Part shown: one piece after another, positions 1-10,400 of the stretch
Position numbering within the stretch: position 1 is the first letter of the stretch
How the letters are laid out: each line of letters begins with the position of its first letter
Assembly (NCBI GenBank): GCA_003254925.1
Contig: QANZ01044994.1
Span: 4,186 to 68,185, forward strand
Direction: 5' to 3'
From: Chamaecrista fasciculata
Taxonomy: Eukaryota > Streptophyta > Magnoliopsida > Fabales > Fabaceae
DNA: 64,000 bases
Notes under the pieces: model-generated
Databases searched by the model: none
Seen by the model: the letters and a program-made list of their open reading frames with translations, nothing else
What the model was told of the DNA's origin: nothing
Made by a program: the position numbers and the translations under genes

Positions 1-768
1 TTAAATAATAAGAGAAATATATAACAAATAAAAAAAATTGAAAAAAATATAAATGTAATTAATAGATATAAAAAATAAAATAATAACCAGATATAATAAA
101 TGAAAAATATCATAACTTTTATTAAAATACTCTTACCTGATTTGTATAAAATGCTCCTCCCAAATACTCTTCTCAAAATGCTATTTTAAAGTTGGTCAAA
201 TAATATTACCTGTGACAGAAAAAAAAATTAGTAAATTAACTAAGGAATTTTCTGTAATTACATAATCACCAAATATAAAAAAAACCTATAAATTGTGTCT
301 TCAAAATATAATTGTAAATTTTTTTATCATATTATTAAATAAATAAAAAAACATACAATGTTAAGTTAACTAAAATTTTTTCTTTAACTACATAATAAAA
401 AAATAACAAGAAAAAAATATTAGACAAATAAGAAAAAATCATAGAAATTAAAATACCTCTAAAAATAAGAAAAAAAACGTACAAGTACAAATTAAACTTA
501 CCTAAATGGTCCCACAATGCTCTCACTATCCACTTCAAAGGCAAGAAAATGATATCAATTAGAAAAAAGTCATTATTTCTTCTCCTTGCTTTGTCTCTCC
601 TCAGATGAAAAAAATGATCCCACGGGCTCTCACAATCCACTCACAATGCATCCATACAAGCCCCTCAATTTCCCCTCAACGTGAGTCTGCCTTCTCATTT
701 CCGCTTCGAACACGGTAGAAATATATATGTGAAGTAAAATATTTTTTTACTAACCCATGAGTGTGTAG
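1..768. other. AT-rich intergenic DNA
   Basis: No coding exon, RNA gene or clear element end is recognised here. A roughly 30-base motif with 'tcccac' and 'gctctcac' followed by 'atccact' occurs twice (about 509-536 and 617-645), which looks like a small local duplication. Short open frames in the stretch have no family resemblance and biased, low-complexity composition. Confidence 0.5.
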
Positions 769-1600
769 TCTTGTCTGTGACAAGACTGTTCCGGGAACGG
801 GGGGTTCGTACTCGAAGGTCCAGAGCAACAACAGATGAAGCACAGAAAAACCACAAATAACAACAACAATAAAATATTACCAAAGTAAATAACAACAATT
901 AAACAAGATGAAAGAATAACCCTTGGGAAGTTCTCGTTAGGGAAGAAGTAAAGCGCTAAGAATAAGCACTAGTAAGACAAGAGAACTTAGTGCAAAGGTA
1001 AATGAAAGTATGTTCGTAAGAGCTCAAATGGGAAATCTCTCCGTGTTTCAGACTCAGAAATGTTCAACCCCTCTCCTCTGAAGGGTGAAGGGGCTATTTA
1101 TAGAGGCGACTAGCGATGACGGTTATGCTGAAGGATGAACGTGAAGCAGCGTGGAGAGCATGGAGAATATGGTTCCGTAAAATACGGAAAGTGGGCGAAT
1201 GGAGAGGGTAGAGCGTAAGATGCGGGAAAGTGGGAAAATGGAGGTGAGGTAATTGTCAGCTTATGGGTCTGATGGAGAGGGTGACGTGGACACAAGGTAA
1301 CCGTCAACTCAAAGGAGTTGATACGGGAAGGTGACGTGGGGTATCTTGGCAAGCAAGGCGGGAAGGTCTGAGCTCGAAAGAACATCACTTCATTTACTAA
1401 AGACTAAGTTCTTACCTTGCTTACTCAAAGCAATCGTGATCAAGCACGAAGAAGCCTCTACTTCAATCCTACCAAGCCACATCCTAGAATTATTCCCGGA
1501 GGAGGGAGGAGGCGTCCCCCCTACCTTCACAACATTCCCTACCTTGTCCAAGTAAAGATGTTGCGGGTGGCACGTGGCCTATGTAAAGCTTATAGGAGGT

Positions 1601-2050
1601 GTCTTGGCGGCAAACTCTTGGCGGCAAAGCCCTGGCGGCAAAGCCTTGGAGGCAACCCCTGGAGGCAAACTCTTGGCGGCAAAGCCTTGGCGGCAAAGCC
1701 CTGGCGGCAAGGCCTTGGCGGCAACCCCTGGCGGCAACCCTTGGCGGCAACCCCTGGCGGCAAACTCTTGGCCGCCACCCCTGGCGGCAAAGCCTTGGAG
1801 GCAAAGCCTTGGAGGCAAAGCCTTGGAGACAAAGCCTTGGAGGCAAAGCCTTGTCGGCAGAGTCTTGGAGGCAGAGTCTTGGAGGCAAAGCCGTGGAGGC
1901 AAAGCCTTGTCAGCAGAGTCTTGGAGGCAAAGCCTTGGAGGCAAAGCCTTGTCGGCAGAGTCTTGGAGGCAAAGCCGTGGAGGCAAAGCCTTGGAGGCAA
2001 AGCCTTGGCGGCAAAGCCTTGGAGGCAAAGCCTTGGAGGCAAAGCCTTGC
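1601..2050. repeat. 12-bp minisatellite in first LTR copy
   Basis: A tandem array of about 37 units of a 12-base motif (ggaggcaaagcc or ggcggcaaagcc type, joined by 'tt'). Variants such as ggcggcaacccc and tcggcagagtct are interspersed. Because 12 is divisible by three, it gives long open frames in several phases on both strands (repeats of 'LGGKALEAKPWRQS' and 'PPRLCLQGFASK'). These frames are low-complexity artefacts, not genes. Confidence 0.9.
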
Positions 2051-2319
2051 TATGGAAGTACTCTTTAATAATTAATTTCCTTAATAATTAATTAATTATA
2101 AAAAAAGGAGCCATGTAGGAACATTAGGCCCCATGCACATGTATATGGAGAAGCTCTAAGCCCATGTGCATGTGCATAGAGGCAGGATGTATGTACTTGT
2201 GTTTATTGTCCCATGGACGGATTCAACTTATACTTATCCCCTTTGACCTTCTCTTTAAGGCAGGATGTGCGTAGTTGATATGTCTTACATCAAGGATGTG
2301 TTGACTAAAGTAGTGGAAA

Positions 2320-2945
2320 TTATCCCCATCGCACTCTCCTTTATGTGGGGAGAGTGAGGCAATATAGTTTACTGTCCAAGGGACGGATTCACTGGGCACC
2401 CTGAAGATCTTTGCTCAGCAGGGAGGTTTTAATAGTGGAGATCATCCCCATCACACTCTCCTTTATGTGGGGAGAGTGAGGAAATATAGTTTACTGTCCA
2501 AGGGACGGATTCGCTGGGCACCCTGAAGCTCTTTGCTCAGCAGGGAGGTTTTAATAGTGGAGATAATCCCCATCGCACTCTCCTCTATGTGGGGAGAGTG
2601 AGGCAATATAGTTTACTGTCCAAGGGACGGATTCACTGGGCACCCTGAAGCTCTTTGCTCAGCAGGGAGGTTAGTTTACACCCTGAAGCTCTTTGCTCAG
2701 CAGGGAAGTCTCTTTGTTTACTGTCTGAAAGACGGATTGACTTGATATCCTGAAGCTCTTTGCTCAGCAGGAATATCTCTTTGTTTACTGTCTGAAGGAC
2801 GGATTGATTTGATATCCTGAAGCTCTTTGCTCAGCAGGAATATCTCTTTGTTTACTGTCCGAAGGACGGATTGACTTGATATCCTGAAGCTCTTTGCTCA
2901 GCAGGAACATCTCATTGTTTACTGTCTGAAAAGACGGGTTAAATA
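2320..2945. repeat. Tandem repeats in LTR-element interior
   Basis: About three copies of a roughly 125-base unit (containing 'tatgtggggagagtgaggc', 'tactgtccaagggacggatt' and 'gctctttgctcagcaggga') are followed by about four shorter roughly 60-base versions that keep only the 'tgtttactgtc...gacggatt' and 'gaagctctttgctcagcagg' parts. It is untranslated and sits between the first LTR copy and gag. Confidence 0.85.
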
Positions 2946-3175
2946 ATTATAAGAGGCTTAGCTCATAGGCCCCCAGATAAATGCTAAGTACCATTTTTAA
3001 TGTAAAAGGCATGAATATCAAGACTTGTATTTATAATAACATAGGCGCTCTAACGGCGCTGAACAACAAAGCTTCCTAAATCAGAAATTCAAAACAAATA
3101 ACTTAAGCGTAAACTTTCTTAATAAACTTAAAACTAACAAGACTTTTCATGACACAACTTGCTTGCTCTTCCTTA

Positions 3176-4540
3176 TCAAACTGCACCCATACTCTTTGCT
3201 ATCTCTGCTATTGACATTGCAGCTTGCATCTTGGCTTCCTCATTAAACTCCAAGAGGTCAAAGAATGCTCTGAAATTAGTGGACATCACGAGCCCCTTCG
3301 CTACCACCACATGATCGTCTTCTTCGATAGTCTCCACCTCGCCTATCTCTTTCAATTCTTCAATCATTAGAGGACATGCTCCTAACACAGCATGTGCTGG
3401 GAGAGGCTGGGTCAGGACAGTGGCTTCAAACTCTCTGTTCTTGTAATGTGTCTGAAAAATTTGCCGTAATTGATAACAATCTTCTGTGGGATGAGTAGTA
3501 CTCTGATGGTACACGCAAAAGCACCCACTCTTCCTTTCTGCCTCAGTAACATGGCGCCTCACCTGCGGCAACTGTACATGACCATCTTTTACCCAAACTT
3601 CTAGCAAAGCATACACATCCTCCATTGGGCAGGGGTAAGGTGGCGGTGGCCTTCCTCTCCATGTAGGTGGTCTAGTCTCCTTCTTGTCATAGGTTGTCAG
3701 CGGGGGTTCCTGATTGTATTGTCTTCCTTCCTGACGATTAGAAGGCCTGGGCTGTTGATCCTCCACTACTGCTACGGTCATGAGGGGAGCCCCTTCACTC
3801 TTACTCGTTGATTTGTTCACTTTACGGATTGACGAAACTTTCTTCTTGGCTCTCTCAATGAGCTCCGAAAAGGTTGTTATGTTCGCCTGTTCAAGGAACA
3901 ATCTTGCACTACTACTCATATTAGAAACACATCCATATACCAAGTCTGCTTCTGCCATTGGTTCCTTGCATTCTACCGCTAGATCTCTGTACCTCTTAAC
4001 AAATGTCACTGCATCCTCATTAGCACGCTGCTTGACCCTGCCGAGGTCCACGATGTGCACGATTGGATGAGACTCCAAAAATTTTCCACAAAAGACCGTC
4101 ACCATTTCCTCCCAAGAAGGAATCGACTCAGGAGCAAGTTTGCTATACCAAGTGTAAGCTTTCCCTGTGAGGGACTTCGAAAATTCCCTGAGTCGCAGCT
4201 CCTTGTCTTGGCCGAAGATGCCAAGATCATCAATGAAGCACATAACATGCTCCCTAGCGTGTCCAGTCTTTCCATCGAATTTGCGAAACTTGGGCGGCGT
4301 GTATCCAGCGGGGTATGACTTCATAGCTACCCATTGAGGGTATGGTGGCCGGAAATCGACATCTGCAACAATCATCTGCTTCTTCGAGTCTAGAAACTTC
4401 TTCAAATCTTCTTTGGTCACATACTCGTTGTCAGCTTGAGGAGTAGTCTTAGGCATCTTAGCTCTCACTTCTTGGACATCATCAACATCCTCGGCTCTCG
4501 TAATTGAACTTCTGCGACGGGTAGGAGGATTTGGAAACAA
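3176..4540 (-). CDS. retrotransposon Gag-like frame (fossil)
   Basis: A 454-codon frame inside the LTR element. The central part (about residues 90-250) matches the plant Ty3-type Gag pattern: 'FDGKTG', then 'FSKSLTGKAYTWYSKL', then 'SWEEMVTVFCGKFL', and 'ANEDAVTFVKRYRDLA'. A C-x2-H-x4-H-x4-C zinc-type motif follows near residue 345 ('CVYHQSTTHPTEDC'). Such proteins form the virus-like particle of the element. It is a mobile-element remnant, not a host gene. Its minus orientation fixes the orientation of the whole element. Confidence 0.75.
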   Translation of the reverse strand: MFPNPPTRRRSSITRAEDVDDVQEVRAKMPKTTPQADNEYVTKEDLKKFLDSKKQMIVADVDFRPPYPQWVAMKSYPAGYTPPKFRKFDGKTGHAREHVMCFIDDLGIFGQDKELRLREFSKSLTGKAYTWYSKLAPESIPSWEEMVTVFCGKFLESHPIVHIVDLGRVKQRANEDAVTFVKRYRDLAVECKEPMAEADLVYGCVSNMSSSARLFLEQANITTFSELIERAKKKVSSIRKVNKSTSKSEGAPLMTVAVVEDQQPRPSNRQEGRQYNQEPPLTTYDKKETRPPTWRGRPPPPYPCPMEDVYALLEVWVKDGHVQLPQVRRHVTEAERKSGCFCVYHQSTTHPTEDCYQLRQIFQTHYKNREFEATVLTQPLPAHAVLGACPLMIEELKEIGEVETIEEDDHVVVAKGLVMSTNFRAFFDLLEFNEEAKMQAAMSIAEIAKSMGAV

Positions 4541-4845
4541 CTCCTCTGTAGTCCTCTCTTGCTCCTGGGCTGCTCCGTGCGTCTCTCCAGCTTCATTTAC
4601 TAAAGACTAAGTTCTTACCTTGCTTACTCAAAGCGATCGTGGTCAAGCACGAAGAAGCCTTTACTTCAATCCTACCAAGCCACATCCTAGGATTGTTCCC
4701 GGAGAAGGTGGGAGGATGCGTCTTCCTACCTTCACAACATTCCCTACCTTGTCTAAGTAAGGATGTTGCGGGTGGCACGTGGCCTATGTCAAGCTTACAT
4801 AAGGTGTCTTGCTCTTGTACACTTAGACATCTCTTAGACACCTTG

Positions 4846-5165
4846 GAGGTGTAGCCTTGGAGGCGAAGCCTTGGAGGCGAAGCCTTGGAGGCATAGCCTT
4901 GGAGGCGAAGCCTTGTAGGCTAAGCCTTGGAGGCGAAGCCTTGGAGGAGAAGCCTTGTAGGCGAAGCCTTGGAGGCGTAGCCTTGGAGGCGAAGCCTTGG
5001 AGGCGAAGCCTTGTAGGGGAAGCCTTGGAAGCGAAGCCTTGGAGGCGAAGCCTTGTAAGCGAAGCCTTGGAGGCGAAGCCTTAGAGGCGTAGTCTTGGAG
5101 GTGAAGCCTTGTAGGCGAAGCCTTGGAGGCGAAGCCTTGTAGGCGAAGCCTTGGAGGCTATGCCT
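4846..5165. repeat. 12-bp minisatellite in second LTR copy
   Basis: Counterpart of the array at 1601-2050, in the second LTR copy. Here the unit is mostly ggaggcgaagcctt or gtaggcgaagcctt, so the two arrays have drifted to different dominant variants (caaagcc against cgaagcc). A short 'ttaattaatttccttaataa' repeat follows at about 5199-5270. Confidence 0.9.
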
Positions 5166-5296
5166 AAGAGGCATCAAGCTCTTGCTATGAAGGTACTCAA
5201 TTAATTAATTTCCTTAATAATTAATTAATTTCCTTAATAATTAATTAATTTCCTTAATAATTAATTAATTATAAAAATAGGAGCCATGTAGGAACA

Positions 5297-5859
5297 ACGT
5301 ACAAATAGTGTCTTTTTAATTTTAAAATATGAATAATACTGTGTTATCTGTTGATGCTAAGATGCACTTTAGATGAGAGAAATTTAAAGGTGTTCAAATT
5401 TAATTTCGACTGAATCCATCTATTATATATATATATATATATATTTTGCCTCAAACATAATTCATTTAAAAATAAGGCAAAGCTAAACACAATACAAACG
5501 AAAACAAAACAAAAACCGCCAACCCCTCCCTAGCATAAACAGCAATACTAGACCGAATATTAACTAACGAAGGTGAGGGATTTACAATCCCTCTCTATTC
5601 TAATTGAATCTAATTTAAATCAACTAAAATCAATTAAAACTGATTTCTTCATTAGATTGATTATATGATGATAATATTTTAAATTTAATTAAGTTAGTTA
5701 ATAATAATATTTGTTGTAATCTAAATCAAATTAAAAAAAACTTATTAAATTTGAAATTTCTTAACTCAATAGTATATATTAATTTTAAATATCAATAACA
5801 TATTAATTTTTCTTGAATAGTTGATGTGATAGTAACTGAAATTTTGTTTTGTATACTTT
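5297..5859. other. AT-rich intergenic DNA
   Basis: AT-rich sequence with a (TA)n run near 5424-5444. No gene, element end or RNA is recognised. Confidence 0.5.
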
Positions 5860-5868
5860 TTTTTAATA

Positions 5869-6432
5869 GGCAAAAGACCCTTTCGTGCCTCTAACGTTTG
5901 CGGTCATTTTCAGTTATGCCTCTAACGTTTCATTTTTGTCAGTTGTGCCCCCAATGTGAAACGTTAGTTTCAATTATGCCCCCAACTTTGACTCAATGTT
6001 GATGTGTCAATTTTTTTTACCTATGTGTCAATTTTTTTTTTTTTCTGAATTGAACACGTGGCAAGATGACTGGATAAATAAAACATTCCTGATTTATTTT
6101 TTATTCACCATGGCTCTCAGCCTGCGTAGATGAAGATGAACAGATGAAGTAATTTTTTGGTTTAGTGAATGTAGATCCACTTAGGAAATGCCATGGTGGA
6201 TAAAAAATAAATCAGGGATGTAATTTATTTATCCAGTCATCTTGCCACATGTTCAATTCAGAAAAAAAAAATTGACACATAAGTAAAAAAAATTGACACA
6301 TCAACATTGAGTCAAAGTTGGGCATCATTGAAACTAACGTTTCACATTGGGGGCACAACTGACACAAATGAAACGTTAGGGTCATAACTGAAAATGATCG
6401 CAAACGTTAGGGGCACGAAAGGGTCTTTTGCC
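5869..6432. mobile_element. Mutator-type MITE with 9-bp TSD
   Basis: Long terminal inverted repeats: it starts GGCAAAAGACCCTTTCGTGC and ends with the reverse complement (gcacgaaagggtcttttgcc). The inverted similarity runs through much of its 564 bases. It is flanked by identical 9-base duplications TTTTTAATA (5860-5868 and 6433-6441), the size made by Mutator-like transposases. It encodes no protein of its own; the short frames in it are mirror artefacts. Confidence 0.9.
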
Positions 6433-9098
6433 TTTTTAATAATACTTTGAAAGTCAAAAATATAAATATAATTAGTCCAAATTTTATTTTGGTCGCCAAT
6501 GTTTACCTTAAATTTTTGTCGTGGTCTCTAATATTTTTTGGCTTCATTTTGATCCTTAATCTTTCCTAACAATTTCATTTTTGCCCCTAATGTTTTCTAA
6601 TAAGTTTCACATTGATCCCTGATTACTGAAAATGGTTATATCTCTCTCATTTCAAGTCTGAATGTGACGAAATCAGAGCTACAAGTAACTCTTGATGAGG
6701 TTTTTCTTTGTCCAGTCAGGACCGTCGACAAATGAGGTGAAACTAGACTTTGAATCAGGCACAAAAGTAGGCTACTCATTTCTTGAAGTGGATCATATCT
6801 CTCAAGTTTCAAATCTGAATGCAACAAAATATGAGCTACGAGTTACTCTTAACGATTTATTTTTCTTTCTAGTTGGGACTGTCGATAAACAAGGTCGAAT
6901 AGTACTTCGAATGTGAGTTTGGTCAAGAATAACTTTATGGAGTATTACCTATTTGACCTCGTTAGTTAATGACTTTAATTGGATAGAGAAAGAACTTTTT
7001 AAGAATAACTTACAATTTCAATTTTATCACATTCAGACTTGAAAAGAGGGAGATATGACCATTTCATGAAACGAGCTGCTCACTTTTGGGCCTAATTTCA
7101 AACCTGATTTAATCTCATTTGCTAATGAACTCAACTTAATAGAGAAAAAACTAGTAAATAAAACTTGTAGCTCCAATTTTGTGGTATTCAAACTTGGAAC
7201 GAGAGAAATATGACCCCATTTAGTAGTCAAGTATCAAAATGAAACTATTAAAAAGTACTAGTGAAAGTAGTGTGCGTTGCACGTGTTATTTATCATATAA
7301 TTTATGTTTTTTAGTTATTATAATTTAAATAATTTTTATACTTATAATATATTATTGGTCTTTAATGTAATTTTGTACTAATTCATTTAACATATATAAA
7401 TTATCTAGATTTTGTGTGATGTAGTTATGTTTTTCAAGCTCAAAAAATTCTTACTCTGATCACAATACTATAATCACGTTAGTAATAACTCATTCTTTTT
7501 ATTTTTATTTTTTTTTTGTGATCCCATTTGTTATCTAAACATGGTTGTTAAATTAATCTCAAAACATATAGTCAAGTTCTTGATATTTTTTTTTGTTCTA
7601 CCATGTATTTCTGAAAAACAAAATTCTTTTAGTTTAGGAATTGAAAGAGACAACACTAAAAGTTTGTCACATTAATATTTCTCAATATGACATCTTTATT
7701 CATTTTTGTAAACATATTTTTATAGTGCTTAGTGTCATAGTCATGTTAACGTACCTAACTTCCTCCCTTCTGTTAAGAAATAGCACCTCATCATAAACTA
7801 CTACCTAAGCATAAACATAATAAAAGATATTAAATCATAAAAAACTACAACCTATGGAGACATATATTAGAAATGATAGAATTAAAAAGATAGACTTAAT
7901 ATTATTATTATTCTTATTAAAGTTTAAATGGCAAGCATACATTGAAAACTTAAAAAGAATTAAATTAAATAGGACAATTATTTCAAATTTTTCTTAATTA
8001 TAGTGGAACTCAAAATGTGCTCAATGATAAATCACACACATAATTTATTACCAAGTAGGCGCCCATGGGGGGAGTGTGTTGGAAGGATAAGAGATTTAGT
8101 TAGTCACAAACTTTAACCAATTGCTCATCATATATGAATGGTCTTGGTATAGAAGAGTGAAAGCAAGTAGTTGTAGTTTTTTTTGGATGCTTAAACTTCA
8201 TAAAATAGAAAATAAAATTTGATATTAATCATTCTGAAACAAAATAAAGAGATAATAAAAATATACAAATGTAAATTATAAGAGAAAGGAAAACAAAGTC
8301 TAATATTGACATGGCAAAACATTGAAATGAATGAAATATAAGATATTCACAAAATAAATAAGATGAACTCAAAATAAGAACAATGAGTTATTATATTTAA
8401 AAAATCCAACTTAATTTAGGTGAAGCTTAAGGCTTACGTACCTAGTTAAGTGAACAAAGTCCAAATAGTTCGAAAAATCAATTAAGATGTTTTTGTGATT
8501 GAGATAGGGAAGAAATTAATCTTAATAAATCATAACCCAAATTGAGTTGATTGAAATGAAATGAAATGATTGATTTTAGCAATGATAAATTTATATCAAA
8601 GTCTAATTTTTACATTTTTATNAAGAAGAGAGAAGATAAAAAGAAAGAAAAATAATAATAATAATAACAAAAAAAATGAAAAGGCGAGAGAAAGAGAAAG
8701 GGGAAAGAAAGGGGAAAATCACATTTCACCCCTCATGAAGTTTTCTTATTTGTGTTCAAATCATTTCCCTTTAGTAAAAGGGATCACAACGCAGCAATGA
8801 AAGATTTATTTGAGATTTTCTGCAATTTTATCATAGAATTCGAAAGTGTAGCGATGAAAAGTTGCATAAACGAGATTATGTGAAAAGTTTTATTAAATGC
8901 AATTTACTCCCTATTCCCTCAAAATTATAGCTTTTTGGTCCTCTCTTCCACAACTTCTCTTCCCCGTCATGAATCAAAGATCATAATCATTGTAACAAAC
9001 CCATAAAATGAATTGGAAGCAAAAAATGGAAGAAAAGAAAGAATACCAAAAAACTCAAGAAAACCCATAAAAAAAAATGAAAGACAAATACTCGCTCA

Positions 9099-9102
<4 letters not shown>

Positions 9103-9178
<76 letters not shown>
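9103..9178. repeat. (CT)38 microsatellite
   Basis: An uninterrupted CT dinucleotide run of 76 bases. It lies at the outer edge of the left arm of the Helitron-borne inverted repeat. A short relic (ccctctctctct) marks the matching edge of the right arm near 10390. Confidence 0.97.
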
Positions 9179-9181
<3 letters not shown>

Positions 9182-10400
9182 CTGGATCCCCTGGATTTCC
9201 ATTATGTACGTTTCCTTGTACATTTCAGCTCATCTCAACCGTTGAGCAAATCCAATACTTCCTGTCGCGCCACGTCACTGATTTAACCCAATCTTTTTTT
9301 GTACTAAACGTATTTTCCCAGAAAACACCATGTTTCTTCACAAAACCTTCACTGATTCACTCTTTGTTGAAACTTGAAAGACAAAGCCCTCATGATCGGA
9401 ACACTTTTATCCATCAAACACATGTCCTCTGTTCATCTTCACGTCCTCCGCACCACCACCCTCTGCCTCTCGTGCCCTCTTTGAAAGACCCGAATCTCCG
9501 TCGTGCTTTCTGTCGGTGACGATTCTAGAGTCGAATGATATGCAGGGATTTCAAAACACTGCTTAAGTAACAACTTCAAGGGTTTTGGGTCATTATCTAA
9601 GCTCATCCTCCACCGAAACTACCAAAAATATGATGATTGATTTGGAAAAGAAAAATTAAGATTAACTCTGATTTCATTTGATTTACTAATGGTTATAGCC
9701 AAGAATTTATTTGATCTATCCACAACATTGAAGCCAAATGTTGCCACTTTTGTTGCATTATCAAAACAAATTAAACATTGACTTCCTAAACTATTGAAAT
9801 TTAAAAGCATATGCAGTAAGTGTGTCAATCTAAAACGGCATCGTCCTCGCCGCCGACCATGAAGAAGATGACCATGTTGGCGTCGACGACTATGGAATTC
9901 AAGCGTCGCGTGAGGAAGAAGGGTAGCCGATGTAATGTTGGCAAATTTGGGTTTGTTGGCGGCGGCGAGATCGAAGAAGCGGTAGCCGATGTGGAGAGAG
10001 GGGGAATTGTCGAGGAAATCAAAGAGAAATGAAGTAGGATTTGAGCTGGGATCCACTGCAGTAAGTTTTCCTGAAGTGGGCCTGAAGTGTGAAACATACA
10101 TCCCAAAACTCACAGTTTCATTAAAGTATGAGTTTAATGAAACTGTGAGTTTTGGGACGTATGTCTCACACTGCAGGTGCACTTCAGGAAAACTTACTGC
10201 AGTGGATCCATCCTCGTAGGATTTGCTGAGCACAAATCTGAAATGAGGGTCATTTGGGATCAAAACAGGGTGTGCTTTGTGCTGGGTGAGTGACGTGGTG
10301 AGTTAAGCAGCGTTGGATTTATTAGATGGTTGAGATGAGTCGAAATCCAGGGAGAAATTCACATAATGGAAATGTAGGGGATCCTGATCCCTCTCTCTCT
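9176..10400. repeat. Large inverted repeat inside the Helitron
   Basis: The outer arms at about 9180-9290 and 10270-10392 are imperfect inverted copies. Left reads 'tggatcccctggatttccat' and 'ctcatctcaacc'; the reverse complement of the right reads 'aggatcccctacatttccat' and 'ctcatctcaacc'. They enclose about 1 kb, including a GC-richer block (9830-10040) and the tight hairpin at 10049-10209. It may be a foldback or MITE-like unit carried inside the Helitron. Its coding content is not recognisable. Confidence 0.65.
10049..10209. repeat. 161-bp near-perfect hairpin
   Basis: Arms of 77 bases (10049-10125 and 10133-10209) pair with only five mismatches and no indel, around a 7-base loop (gtatgag). 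The arms start and end at GGATCC. As RNA it would fold into one long stem, the kind of precursor that Dicer-like enzymes cut into siRNAs or a young miRNA. No homology to a known miRNA is claimed. The open frames crossing it repeat 'STAVSFPEV...CETY.PKLTVSL' on both arms simply because it is a palindrome. Confidence 0.9.

Larger units (their letters stand above)
769..5296 (-). mobile_element. Ty3-type LTR retrotransposon fossil, incomplete, gag only
   Basis: Two direct repeats bracket a gag-like frame read on the minus strand. The longer LTR copy spans about 769-2123 and the shorter about 4591-5296. They align from 1388 and 4591, sharing the segment with 'ccaagccacatcct' and the ending 'gccatgtaggaaca'. 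In minus orientation the longer copy begins TGTTCC, carries a TATA box (TCTATAAATAG near 1100) and ends near 769, as an LTR should. No protease, reverse transcriptase or integrase is recognisable in the interior, which suggests a non-autonomous gag-only or derivative element. No target-site duplication was found. The element is broken and its two LTR copies are unequal. Family assignment rests on the Gag type and is inference. Divergence between the LTR copies suggests it is not recent, but no age was calculated. Confidence 0.75.

Noticed and set aside
1490-2091. Several overlapping 130-220-codon frames on both strands
   Set aside because: They are all translations of the 12-bp minisatellite in an LTR, whose unit length keeps every phase open. 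Repetitive peptides such as 'LGGKALEAKPW' are not protein genes.
9103-9178. Serine/leucine or Arg/Glu repeat proteins across the CT run
   Set aside because: Pure dinucleotide repeat translation.
9619-10263. Minus-strand 214-codon frame
   Set aside because: It crosses the 161-bp palindrome, and its N-terminal peptide mirrors the one read from the opposite strand. The remainder has no recognisable family and sits in Helitron cargo. Not supported as a gene.
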